From contig CALKOU010000012.1 of the NCBI GenBank assembly GCA_938092005.1, positions 1-64,000 on the forward strand: 64,000 nt of DNA. The letters are read 5' to 3'. This document shows, piece by piece, positions 36,288-45,474 of the stretch (position 1 is its first letter; every line of letters starts with the position of its first letter). Made by a program: the position numbers and the translations under genes. The stretch is from an uncultured Flavobacteriaceae bacterium (GTDB lineage: Bacteria > Bacteroidota > Bacteroidia > Flavobacteriales > Flavobacteriaceae). The notes under the pieces are model-generated. The model was not told the DNA's origin, made no database searches, and was given only the letters and a program-made list of their open reading frames with translations.

Positions 36288-37724
36288 TTACTCTTCGTAA
36301 ACCAAATCGTCCAAATAGGCAGTAACCTTATCTGTATTGTTTTCACTATTCAACTGAATGACCACCTTATTTAAATCTGTTCTATCAACCGGGTCATCTG
36401 AGCTACTATCAGCATTTACAAACGTATCGTTGGCAAAATCAAACGTGATTTCTTGCCACTGATCCAAAACCACAGGCTTTATGATTTCCGTTTGAGTTGT
36501 CCAAAACTGAGCTATATCACCATTTTGAAGTTTAAACGAAATCTGGTTAGGCTGTGAACCTGTAATACTGCTTGACTCAAAATATACCTTAATTTTAAAG
36601 GTAGCATTTTCGCTTAAGTCAAAGTTTGGTGATACGTTAAATCCTACATTAGCATATTGACCTCCATCGTCTACATATTTTAATACATGAACAGAAGTAT
36701 TAATTCCTCCAGAGTAAGGGTTTGCAAAAGCTACATCAATGGTTGTGCCATCACCTTTCAATGAAGCAATACCATCACATCCTTCGAAATCATCATTGGC
36801 ATAAGCACCAGCAATCGTTGGTTTCGTACCATATGAAAATTCATCCATATAGGCAGTAACCTTGTCGTTGTTGTTTTCACTATTCATTTGAATTACCACT
36901 TTGTTTAAATCTGTTCTATCAACCGGGTCGTCTGAGCTACTGTCAGCATTTACAAACGTATCGTTGGCAAAATCAAACGTGATTTCTTGCCACTGATCCA
37001 AAACCACAGGCTTTATGATTTCTGTTTGAGTCGTCCAAAACTGAGCTATATCACCATTTTGAAGTTTGAGTGAAATCTGATTAGGCTGTGTCCCCGTAAT
37101 ACTACTTGAGGGAACATACACTTTGATTTTAAAGACCGCATCTTCGCTCAAGTCAAAGTTTGGCGATACGTTAAATCCGACATTGGAATATTGACCTCCG
37201 TCGTCTACATATTTTAATACTCCGCATGAATCGTTATCTGTATTAGAAAAAGGATTAGGAAAAGAAGCCTCAATGGTTGTGCCGTCTGCTTTCCAATCAA
37301 CGTTTCCGTTACCTTCAAAACCGTCATAAAGACCACTGGCTTCAGGTTCTGGAACTGATGTGTCAACATAAACAATAGTATGCTCTTTGGTAATAGAAAC
37401 ATCTTCTTTACCGTCAAAAGCAGCGGTAACCGTTATGGTATAAGTAGCCGTTTCTTTTGGATAAGAATAGGTTACCATTGGGCCGCTAGTTTGAAAAATA
37501 TCGTCTGTTGACGCAGGGTCACCAAAGTCAACCGTATATACGATGCGGCCGTCACCTGGAACAGTGGTAGGCACCACGCCAGTTTTGTTACCATCTGCAT
37601 TAAGTGTTGCAACGGTAAAGTCAAGACCCGCAATAATGCTAAAGTCGTCTTCTTCAGTACAAGCAAAAGGAATGCTTAGTAAAAGTAGTGATAGGATGTA
37701 AATCCCTTTATTTAATCGTTTCAT
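36288..37724 (-). CDS. PKD-domain surface lipoprotein with duplicated binding module
   Basis: Probable surface laminarin-binding protein (SusE/F position), 478 residues. ATG 37724 gives a clean lipoprotein signal with lipobox PFAC; the following TEEDD is strongly acidic and fits a surface-export signal. Next come a PKD-like domain (about 30-120, with VTYSYPKETATYTITVTA) and two tandem binding modules (about 125-300 and 305-478), each containing GQYxNVGFNVSPNFDLSE. The modules are close copies at DNA level, 534 bases apart. A start at 37772 would overlap susD and place 16 extra residues before the signal. Confidence 0.78.
   Translation of the reverse strand: MKRLNKGIYILSLLLLSIPFACTEEDDFSIIAGLDFTVATLNADGNKTGVVPTTVPGDGRIVYTVDFGDPASTDDIFQTSGPMVTYSYPKETATYTITVTAAFDGKEDVSITKEHTIVYVDTSVPEPEASGLYDGFEGNGNVDWKADGTTIEASFPNPFSNTDNDSCGVLKYVDDGGQYSNVGFNVSPNFDLSEDAVFKIKVYVPSSSITGTQPNQISLKLQNGDIAQFWTTQTEIIKPVVLDQWQEITFDFANDTFVNADSSSDDPVDRTDLNKVVIQMNSENNNDKVTAYMDEFSYGTKPTIAGAYANDDFEGCDGIASLKGDGTTIDVAFANPYSGGINTSVHVLKYVDDGGQYANVGFNVSPNFDLSENATFKIKVYFESSSITGSQPNQISFKLQNGDIAQFWTTQTEIIKPVVLDQWQEITFDFANDTFVNADSSSDDPVDRTDLNKVVIQLNSENNTDKVTAYLDDLVYEE
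36308..36760 (-). repeat. Binding-module repeat, copy 2 (C-terminal)
   Basis: Direct repeat of 36842-37294 at an exact 534-base offset. About 80 consecutive bases (roughly 36409-36487) are identical to the other copy, and the flanks carry scattered, mostly silent changes. Confidence 0.85.
36842..37294 (-). repeat. Binding-module repeat, copy 1 (N-terminal)
   Basis: Partner of 36308-36760. The two copies stay in the same reading frame (534 = 178 codons) and diverge towards their ends, as expected for an in-frame tandem duplication of one domain. Confidence 0.85.
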
Positions 37725-37747
37725 TTTATTCTGTTTTAAGTAGTTTA

Positions 37748-39262
37748 TTAATATCCTGGATTTTGTCCCCAACGTTCTTCAGCTAATGCTAGTTTTAACT
37801 CAATAAGCGGGATGGGAAATATTTCATTTTTGTTTTCGGTGAAGCCATCAATGGCGCCGACTGCTTTTTTGGTGCGCACTAAGTCAAAGAAACGGTGACC
37901 TTCGCCAGCCAATTCTTTACGTCTTTCCGTATAGATGGCATCTAATAACGCTCCTTCGGAAGCTGTGTAATCTTTGCTGTTATCGCCATAGGCTCTGGCG
38001 CGCACTTGGTTTAAGTAGTCTTCTGCATTAGCCCCACCACTTTGTGCTTCAGCTTCAGCTGCCATAAGCAGTACATCAGCATAGCGGATAGCATGGTAGT
38101 TGTTGTCGTAGTTGAGCGGGTCTGACCCTGCTCTTACGGGTAACTTTCTAGGCATAAACTTTCTGTTTGCTAGTCCTGTGTGACCTCTACTTTGACCATA
38201 GTCGTCTTCGTCTTTATTTCTTAAATCAAAGAAAGTAACATCGCGTCTGCTATCAGAAGCATCAAACAAATCGTAAAGCTCAACAGAAGGTAAGCAAAAA
38301 CCCCAGCCATTTTCAAATGTGGCATCGGATAAGTCGCGTGGACCATTGAACTTTACAAAGTAAGTTCCTTGACTGCAAGATATACATTCCCAAGTTGCGG
38401 CTTCAACGCTAGTGTACTGAATTTCAAAAACTCCCTCTGATCCATTTTCCCCTTCATATTCAAACAAATCTTCATAATCAGCACCCGTTTTTAAGCTGTA
38501 TTTGTTGCTTAAAATCACATCGCCTAAAGTTGTAGCTGCATCGCCAAATTTGGTAGCGTCAAATGTGCCATGATATAACAGCACCTTCCCCAACAATGCT
38601 TGCGCAGCCCCTTTGGTAGCCTCATAAGGCGACTCTTGATTTACCGGAAGGTTAGGAATAGCTTCCTTTAAATCTTCAGCAATAAGCCCATAGGCCGTTG
38701 GGATATCAGCCACACGGTTTATAGAAAACTCTTCTTCAAATAGCACACGCTCATCTACAATTCGGAGTACACCGTCACGTGTTTCTGTTTTAAGCGGAAC
38801 ATTTCCAAAAAACTTAACCAGTTCAAACGTATAATAGGCACGTAAAAAATATGCTTCAGCAAGAACTTCTTCTTTACCTGCAAAGTCGAGTAAGTCCTTG
38901 TTTTCCAACAAATAGTTGGTGCGACTAATCCCTGCATACATCAAGCCCCATATATCCCGAATCTGATTTTGGTCTCTTTCAGAGTGTATCATCAGATTGA
39001 CGTTTTGTAGTGTGGGTTGATCGTATGTGTCTGGATCTCCACCAGCAGCATAGTCGTCAGAAGCGACTACGCTAACTAGCGTGTTCCAGTATGTTGATTG
39101 AAGTATATCGTAAGCACCAATAAGTGCTTCTTTGTAGTCTTTTTCTGTTTTAAAGAATTCGCTTGTAACAGGACCTGAAGGCTCAACTTCAACAAAGCTG
39201 TCACAGCTAACTACAAACGAAATTAGCGATATACACAAGAAAATATTTGATAATTTTTTCAT
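37748..39262 (-). CDS. SusD/RagB family glycan-binding outer-membrane lipoprotein
   Basis: Lid and binding partner of the SusC pore directly upstream (5 bases between them). The 504-residue protein has lipobox VVSC followed by DSFVEVEPSGPVTSEFF, the usual SusD start. The helical TPR region (about 45-210) includes SRTNYLLENKDLLDFAGKE, and the C-terminal conserved segment YADVLLMAAEAEAQSGG followed by YLNQVRARAYG is typical. In this locus the cargo is expected to be laminarin oligosaccharides. Confidence 0.93.
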   Translation of the reverse strand: MKKLSNIFLCISLISFVVSCDSFVEVEPSGPVTSEFFKTEKDYKEALIGAYDILQSTYWNTLVSVVASDDYAAGGDPDTYDQPTLQNVNLMIHSERDQNQIRDIWGLMYAGISRTNYLLENKDLLDFAGKEEVLAEAYFLRAYYTFELVKFFGNVPLKTETRDGVLRIVDERVLFEEEFSINRVADIPTAYGLIAEDLKEAIPNLPVNQESPYEATKGAAQALLGKVLLYHGTFDATKFGDAATTLGDVILSNKYSLKTGADYEDLFEYEGENGSEGVFEIQYTSVEAATWECISCSQGTYFVKFNGPRDLSDATFENGWGFCLPSVELYDLFDASDSRRDVTFFDLRNKDEDDYGQSRGHTGLANRKFMPRKLPVRAGSDPLNYDNNYHAIRYADVLLMAAEAEAQSGGANAEDYLNQVRARAYGDNSKDYTASEGALLDAIYTERRKELAGEGHRFFDLVRTKKAVGAIDGFTENKNEIFPIPLIELKLALAEERWGQNPGY

Positions 39263-39267
39263 GATAA

Positions 39268-42200
39268 TTAAAAGTTTAGATTAATTCCTAATAAATAAGT
39301 AGAGGCTATGGGATAAAACCCTTTGTCGATACCCCCGCCAAGTGCTGCGCCAGTGTTAGCAGAAGGGTCGTATCCGTTATAGTCGGTAATGGTAAATAGA
39401 TTGTTCCCAGAAAGGTAAATTCTAAGATTGTCAATACCTGAGTTGGTACCTACCAATTCAGTAAAGTTATAGCCAATTTGTACATTTTGTAACCGCACAA
39501 AAGAAGCGTCTTCTACATGAAAATCGTTGAAAAAGTCCGTATTAGTATTTGCTCCCAAAGTAGCTCTAGGAACAGAATTACTCGTTCCAGAACCCTGCCA
39601 TCTTCTAAGCATATAGGTGCCGCGGTTGGCATATAAATCTGCACGCTCATAATCACGAACCAACTCATGTCCTAAAGACGCAAACGCATAGGCGTTGAAA
39701 TCAAAGTTTTTATAAGCAAACCCAATGTTAAATCCCATTTCTAAATCAGGGATTGGATCTCCAATATTAGTACGGTCTTCAGAAGTAATCTGACCATCGC
39801 CGTTGGTGTCCACAAACCGTAGGTCACCTGGTGTAATATCTACAATAGTGCTATACTTCTCTTTGTCTCCATTTTTATCCGTACCATGGGTTGCAAATGC
39901 CGCAGCGTCTAACGCATCTATTTCGGCTTGCGTTTGATAGATTCCATCTGTCTTGTAACCATAATAATGTCCAAGTGAGAAGCCAGGAGCCATTCGTGTA
40001 ATGCCTGTTTGGCTAATTCCTACACCATATTCACCATCTTCTGGAGTTGTTCTCCCGTTTAGTGAAAGCACCTCGTTATCAATGGTTGTGATGTTAAAAT
40101 TAAAGTTAAGATTAAAGTCATCTGTGAGGTTGTCGTTATATCCTAGTGAAAACTCCAGCCCTTGGTTTTGGACTGTTCCTGCGTTTACAAAAGGGCTCAA
40201 ATTTCCAAAGCTTGGCGCGCCACTACCGGTTACGCCGGATATTTGTGGTTCTAACAATAAATCTTTTGTTTTCTTTCGATAAACATCTGCGCTAAAATTA
40301 AGTTTGCTATCAAACAGGCTTAAATCAAGTCCAATGTTTGCGGTTTCTTGCTCTTCCCATTTTAGGAATGGATTATCGAGTTTACCAGGTGCTTTACCAA
40401 AAATTAGGTCGGTAACTTTATCAATGTTTCCAGGGTCAACAGTAGCTAACCCATTTAATCTTCTTAGATACGCGAATGAAGAAATGCGGTCATTACCGAT
40501 TACACCATAGCTAGCACGTAGTTTAAGGTTAGAAATCCAATCGGCGTTTTGTAAAAAATCTTCTTCAGACACATTCCAGCCAATGGAACCTGATGGGAAA
40601 TACCCAACATTTCGATTGTCTTCTGACGAAAACTGAGAAGAAACATCTCTACGTAAAACTCCTGAGAATAGATACTTCCCTTTGTAGCTGTATTGTACTC
40701 GTGTGAATGTCGAAACCAATCGGGTGTCAAACCAATCATCTCCTCGCTCAAGGGCAGCGGCATCAAAACGTGGGGTTATAGTCATACCTGCATCCCATAC
40801 CGTTTGACCCAATTGATCAGTACCTGTAGTTGTTCTACCTGTATTACCAAAGAATAGACCCTTGTTTTGATAAATAGATCCTCCTAAAAGTACCGTTAGA
40901 TCATGATCCTCATTAAAATTGTTCTTGTAGGTAATATAACTATCCAAAGTCCAATCATCATAGTTAGCTCCGTTATCGATTACCTCATTTGTGATTTCTG
41001 CATTACTAAGGTCATCAACAGAATTAACTGTATTGTTAGACTTACCTGTACCATAATACTGCTCTGGTTTAAACGTGTCTTCTAAAACCGTAGCATGGTT
41101 GATGTTAAACTGCGTTTTAGCGGTAAAGTTTTCCCAAAAATCGTACTCCAATGCTAAAAGACCCGACCATTTTGATGTACGCGCAGTACTGTATGAATTT
41201 TCAATTTGTGCCAACGGATTGATAATCTCAATTTGTGAAACATCATTTGCCAATGCAAAAGCGCCATTTTCATCATATACGGGCATAGTAGGGTTGATGT
41301 TTACCGCGTTATACAGCACTGCACCAATACCGCCTTCGGCGAGGTTCTGCTTGGTCGCAGAAAAGTGAAGTGCATTGGCTGTGACTTTTAGATTATCTAA
41401 AATATCGTATTCATAATTTATTCGAGCCGTTACTCGTTCGTAGTTGTTACTACTTCCGCCCACAATACCATCTTGGTTTAAATAACCTGCAGCAAAAGTG
41501 TAAGCAGACTTTTGGCCACCACCTTTAACGGTAGCATTAACTTCAGACATTAAAGCTTGCTCAAACACTTCATCTTGCCAATCGGTTCCGGTTTGTGGAT
41601 ATACAAAAAACTCCGTTTTACCTTTTGCGTCGTTAACATATTGAGCAAAATCAAAAGCATTCATTAAATCAAGTTTTTTACTAGTAAATTGAACACCTGT
41701 ATAACTATCAACACTTACATCCAACGCTGAGTTTTTTCTACCAGACTTGGTGGTAATAAGAACAACCCCATTTGCAGCCTGAACACCATAAATACCCGCT
41801 GTGGCATCTTTAAGCACATTGATGCTTTCAATATCATTTGGGTTTAGGGCATTAAGATCACCGATACGATTGCCGTCTACCAAAATTAGAGGCGCGTTGT
41901 TTCCGTTTGTTGTTATACCGCGAATGCGAATGTTAAGTCCGCTACCAGGAGAACCCGATTGTGACGTAATATTTACTCCAGGAACTTGTCCTTGTAAGGC
42001 TTGTTCAGCACGAACCGGATTAAGTTTCTGAATGGTTTTGGCGTCTATTACGCTAACTGCTCCCGTTACTTCCTTTTTTCGCTGCGAGCCATAGCCAATA
42101 ACGACGATTTCATCTAAAGCATCAGCCGAAGTCGTTAAAGCAATAGATAAATTAAAATTATTGCCAACAGCAACCTCTTGGGTTTCAAACCCAATGTAGG

Positions 42201-42414
42201 AAACAACAAGTGTTGCGTTGCTATTAACATCTGACAGTTGAAACTTACCGTCAAAGTCGGTAGTAGTTCCATTAGTAGTGCCCTTTATCAAAACGGTTGC
42301 GCCAGGAAGTGGCGCGCCCGATTCGGCTTCTGTAACTGTTCCACTTACTTGCTGTGCAAGGGCAACAGTAGAAACCATAAAGGCTACTAAAGTTTTAAAA
42401 ATTGGTTTTTTCAT
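39268..42414 (-). CDS. SusC/RagA family TonB-dependent outer-membrane transporter
   Basis: Outer-membrane pore that imports oligosaccharides using TonB energy. ATG 42414 gives a signal peptide (MKKPIFKTLVAFMVSTVALA) and 1048 residues; the longer frame from 42492 covers the promoter. Domains: carboxypeptidase-regulatory-like beta sandwich (about 22-105, VSGTVTEAESGAPLPGATV), plug (about 115-235, with ALDEIVVIGYGSQRK and LNIRIRGI), and a barrel ending LLGINLNF with the usual terminal Phe. Upstream lie an exact -7 box and a candidate activator site shared with two distant genes. Confidence 0.95.
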   Translation of the reverse strand: MKKPIFKTLVAFMVSTVALAQQVSGTVTEAESGAPLPGATVLIKGTTNGTTTDFDGKFQLSDVNSNATLVVSYIGFETQEVAVGNNFNLSIALTTSADALDEIVVIGYGSQRKKEVTGAVSVIDAKTIQKLNPVRAEQALQGQVPGVNITSQSGSPGSGLNIRIRGITTNGNNAPLILVDGNRIGDLNALNPNDIESINVLKDATAGIYGVQAANGVVLITTKSGRKNSALDVSVDSYTGVQFTSKKLDLMNAFDFAQYVNDAKGKTEFFVYPQTGTDWQDEVFEQALMSEVNATVKGGGQKSAYTFAAGYLNQDGIVGGSSNNYERVTARINYEYDILDNLKVTANALHFSATKQNLAEGGIGAVLYNAVNINPTMPVYDENGAFALANDVSQIEIINPLAQIENSYSTARTSKWSGLLALEYDFWENFTAKTQFNINHATVLEDTFKPEQYYGTGKSNNTVNSVDDLSNAEITNEVIDNGANYDDWTLDSYITYKNNFNEDHDLTVLLGGSIYQNKGLFFGNTGRTTTGTDQLGQTVWDAGMTITPRFDAAALERGDDWFDTRLVSTFTRVQYSYKGKYLFSGVLRRDVSSQFSSEDNRNVGYFPSGSIGWNVSEEDFLQNADWISNLKLRASYGVIGNDRISSFAYLRRLNGLATVDPGNIDKVTDLIFGKAPGKLDNPFLKWEEQETANIGLDLSLFDSKLNFSADVYRKKTKDLLLEPQISGVTGSGAPSFGNLSPFVNAGTVQNQGLEFSLGYNDNLTDDFNLNFNFNITTIDNEVLSLNGRTTPEDGEYGVGISQTGITRMAPGFSLGHYYGYKTDGIYQTQAEIDALDAAAFATHGTDKNGDKEKYSTIVDITPGDLRFVDTNGDGQITSEDRTNIGDPIPDLEMGFNIGFAYKNFDFNAYAFASLGHELVRDYERADLYANRGTYMLRRWQGSGTSNSVPRATLGANTNTDFFNDFHVEDASFVRLQNVQIGYNFTELVGTNSGIDNLRIYLSGNNLFTITDYNGYDPSANTGAALGGGIDKGFYPIASTYLLGINLNF

Positions 42415-42432
42415 TGTTAGATTGATTTCGTC

Positions 42433-42440
42433 CAAATGTA
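42433..42440 (-). promoter_or_regulatory. -7 box of the susC promoter
   Basis: On the minus strand TACATTTG is an exact TAnnTTTG match, 18 bases before the susC ATG. A possible -33 TTG lies at 42463-42465. Confidence 0.6.
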
Positions 42441-42476
42441 TCACTATTGCATTGCTACATTGCAAAAAAGCATCTA

Positions 42477-42491
42477 TACAATATGTATACA
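42477..42491 (-). promoter_or_regulatory. Candidate activator site, susC promoter (site 1)
   Basis: On the minus strand TGTATACATATTGTA contains the perfect inverted repeat TATACA-3-TGTATA (42475-42489). It ends 36 bases before the -7 box and is followed by a T6 tract. Near-identical sites lie at 54388 and 56374. Confidence 0.5.
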
Positions 42492-42522
42492 ATGCAAAAA
42501 TATATGGGTAAAATTATCAATC

Positions 42523-45333
42523 TTACAATGAAAGAATATACTCTGTAAGGTTCTGATTATGCTCGAGATCCATTTTTTTACGCAATCGATATCGCTTAAT
42601 ATCTACACTCTTCACCGAAATACTAAGGAGAGGAGCTATTTCCTTAGAGGATAAATTTAGCCTTAGGTATGCGCACAGCTTTAAATCGTGATTGGTTAAC
42701 GCCTCGTGTTTTTGTTTTAGTCGTTTTAAAAAATCTTTATCTGCGTTGTCAAATGCTTGTTCAAAAAACTCCCAATCGTCATCGTTTTTAAGCGACCGTT
42801 TGATGGTTCTTAACACGCGGGAAACGGTAGGGTCATTTGCTGCAGGTTCCAAATCGATTAACAATGAATTCATGAACTGGTTTTTCTTAATAAAAGCCAT
42901 TGTTGATATCGCAAGCTCTTTGTTTTTTTGTTCAATATTGTCTTCCAGTTGTTCGTTTTTGATGCGCATGATTTCCTCATTTTGTCTGAGCTGCATCAAA
43001 TCTATTTTACGTTGATTTTCGTTAATCAACTTTTCTTGCTCGCGTCTGTAGTAGTACGTATATCGGATGTTTATCAGACGAAACAATCCAAACATAAAAA
43101 TGGAATACACCAATAACGCAATATTTGAAAAGTAATACGGTCTTTTAATTGAAAAAGGGACTCCAAGTATTACATCACTTACATCATCATTTACCATTGC
43201 CCGTACCGATAAGGTATACGTTCCGAATTTTAAGTTACTAAACGATGTCGTTGCGCTTTCTGTCCATGCAGACCAGGTTTCGCTATAGCCATCAAGCCTG
43301 TATTGAAAGCGAGGTGTGTCGTAAATTGCATTGTTTGTCAAGTAAAACGACGCTGTAAAGCTGTTGAAATCTGCCTCGAGACTTACTTCTTCATGTAAGC
43401 TTATTGATTGTTCTCGCCCCGCCTTATTGCGAGCAGTAAAGGCCGCAAGTGCTATTTTTGGCGAAGAAGATTTTATTTTTGATGTATCAAACCTAAAAAA
43501 GCTATTGGAAGTTCCCAATAAGTACTTGTCTTCAACAATATGGCTGATGTTTTCAAAGCCAGTGTTGGTTTTTCTAGCATCGTAAGCTAATGGGTATTTA
43601 GACACCACAAAATCATCACTAAGAGCACCTTTGGCTAAGCGCACCAAATTATTTCGCTCAAATAACCAAAGATATTTTTCTCTGTCCAAAACCATCTTCC
43701 CCGTTGTGAAATTATCATCGTTAAAAAGTTGTGCTATTTTGTCATTTTTTACAAATTGATTTTGTTGCGCATCATACCCAAAAAAACCGTTTTTAGAAAA
43801 ATAATACACGTCTCCTTGAAAAGATGTCATGCTGCTGTATAAACTAATAGGAGCATTGGGTACTTGTGTTGTTGTCAACACCCTTGTTTTTTCTGAATTT
43901 AGCACCAGCCTAAAAACACCTTTGTATTCATGGCTAACAAGAAATTCTTGCGGGTTAATGCGTTCAAAATAGCGAGAAGAAATAGTAAAGTTTTCGATAT
44001 GATGTTGGTACAACCATGCGCCATTTTGTTTTTTAAAAAGGTGTAATCCGTCATAGGCACCAGCTATAAATTCGGTATCATTCATTGTTTTAAAAAGCCA
44101 TATCCCTGACGCTCCATATAATTTACGTGCTTTATTTTGATTCACTAAAAAAGCACCACTATCATGCCCACACATCAACGCATTGTTTATGATTTGTAAT
44201 GACCACACTTGCCCTTCCATGCCCACAATAGGCCTGAGAAGTTCATCAGAATTATACTTTTTATAATAAAGCCCTTGATTTGTTCCAACATAAAGGAAAT
44301 CATTAAAAATTTGAGTTGCATATACAGTACCGATAAAATTCAGGTTGTTATTGAACTTTTGAATGGGTGTATCCGTTGCTACATAGGCAAGACCATCATC
44401 TAGACCCAACCAAACCCCATTTGCGTCAGCGAAAACAGTCAATACCGTATTGTTGTGCAACCCTTCATCGGCGTTGATGTGTTGCAAAAGAATACCATCA
44501 GAGGAAAGAACATAAACACCATTTTTAACAGAACCTAAAATAAGTTGGCCGTTTTCAGATTTGGTAAAACTGTATATAACGTCACGAGATAAATCGCGAC
44601 TTAACTTTGAGTTGTAGACTGTTATTATTCCATTATTGTGCAACAACAAACCATTATCGCGCGTAACAAATAATTCTCCTTTTAAGGTGGAAGTCATGCC
44701 AACAACTGGGTTCTGCATTAATTGATTTGCAGTTAGGTATACTTTGCTGTTTTCATTTACAATTTTATAAAGCGTTAACTTATTGTCTTGAAAAAAAACA
44801 CCATCGTCATTTACAAAAGCCTTAACAACACCATTTTTTGGAGTTATGGTATTCAAACTGTTATTAATTTGATTGTAGATAACAAGTCGATCCAAGGATT
44901 GAAACAAAATGAATTCTTTATGACTAAGAATGCTCCAAAATTGCTCATCCTCAATCATATCAAAATCAAAACGATTTGCAAGCGATGTATAGACAAGCTT
45001 ACCGTTTTCCTGACGTAACCAATAGCCAAAATCCATGTAAGCACCTGTGTATACGATATTTTTATTTACCCCTACTGCTCGCATAATCGTATTGTTAGGA
45101 GTTGCGTATAAGTTCCAGCGCAAGCCATCAAACTCTAGCAAGCCAAAGTTATTGGCTACATATAATCTTCCACTAGAATCGCGATCTATTTTCCAGTTCT
45201 GATTTCCTGCTTGGTAAATCTCAGGTGTGTAGTTTTGTATAGAAGGGTGATATTGCGCTATTGAATAAGAAACACTTATTATGCTTAAAATCAGTATTTT
45301 ATATATAGTATTTTTCAATTTGTATGGTTGCAT
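42523..45333 (-). CDS. SusR-like membrane-spanning LuxR-type regulator
   Basis: Sensor-regulator that probably switches on the PUL in response to laminarin oligosaccharides. The 936-residue chain has a signal peptide (to about SIA, residue 26), a periplasmic two-component-propeller sensor (about 30-640), a Y_Y_Y domain (about 650-725, YRLDGYSETWSAW), one transmembrane helix (about 735-755), a coiled coil (about 765-820) and a C-terminal LuxR HTH (about 875-936, LNLSSKEIAPLLSISVKSVD). There is no histidine kinase or receiver, so sensing and DNA binding are in one protein. TTG 45318 is an alternative start. Confidence 0.85.
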   Translation of the reverse strand: MQPYKLKNTIYKILILSIISVSYSIAQYHPSIQNYTPEIYQAGNQNWKIDRDSSGRLYVANNFGLLEFDGLRWNLYATPNNTIMRAVGVNKNIVYTGAYMDFGYWLRQENGKLVYTSLANRFDFDMIEDEQFWSILSHKEFILFQSLDRLVIYNQINNSLNTITPKNGVVKAFVNDDGVFFQDNKLTLYKIVNENSKVYLTANQLMQNPVVGMTSTLKGELFVTRDNGLLLHNNGIITVYNSKLSRDLSRDVIYSFTKSENGQLILGSVKNGVYVLSSDGILLQHINADEGLHNNTVLTVFADANGVWLGLDDGLAYVATDTPIQKFNNNLNFIGTVYATQIFNDFLYVGTNQGLYYKKYNSDELLRPIVGMEGQVWSLQIINNALMCGHDSGAFLVNQNKARKLYGASGIWLFKTMNDTEFIAGAYDGLHLFKKQNGAWLYQHHIENFTISSRYFERINPQEFLVSHEYKGVFRLVLNSEKTRVLTTTQVPNAPISLYSSMTSFQGDVYYFSKNGFFGYDAQQNQFVKNDKIAQLFNDDNFTTGKMVLDREKYLWLFERNNLVRLAKGALSDDFVVSKYPLAYDARKTNTGFENISHIVEDKYLLGTSNSFFRFDTSKIKSSSPKIALAAFTARNKAGREQSISLHEEVSLEADFNSFTASFYLTNNAIYDTPRFQYRLDGYSETWSAWTESATTSFSNLKFGTYTLSVRAMVNDDVSDVILGVPFSIKRPYYFSNIALLVYSIFMFGLFRLINIRYTYYYRREQEKLINENQRKIDLMQLRQNEEIMRIKNEQLEDNIEQKNKELAISTMAFIKKNQFMNSLLIDLEPAANDPTVSRVLRTIKRSLKNDDDWEFFEQAFDNADKDFLKRLKQKHEALTNHDLKLCAYLRLNLSSKEIAPLLSISVKSVDIKRYRLRKKMDLEHNQNLTEYILSL

Positions 45334-45338
45334 GTAGA

Positions 45339-45352
45339 TACAAAACTATACA
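45339..45352 (-). promoter_or_regulatory. Possible autoregulatory site at the regulator promoter
   Basis: On the minus strand TGTATAGTTTTGTA resembles site 3 (TGTATAGGTTTTGTA) with one base missing. It overlaps the regulator's own -7 box, so binding there would be expected to repress. The AT-rich context makes a chance match possible. Confidence 0.3.
45341..45348 (-). promoter_or_regulatory. -7 box of the regulator gene
   Basis: On the minus strand TAGTTTTG is an exact TAnnTTTG match ending 7 bases before the ATG at 45333. The message is leaderless if that ATG is used, or has a short leader if TTG 45318 is used. Confidence 0.5.
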
Positions 45353-45474
45353 ATTTAATTAACTACACATGTTCAAGCTAAAAAAGAAACCCATAAAGCA
45401 CTGTGATTTACCGGCTAAATCCGTTAAGGTTTCCAGGCTCAAAAAAATTATTACTTATATTTAAACAAAAAAAT

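Noticed and set aside
42415-42492. Longer SusC beginning at 42492
   Set aside because: The extension covers the promoter and candidate operator and would put 26 residues before a normal signal peptide.
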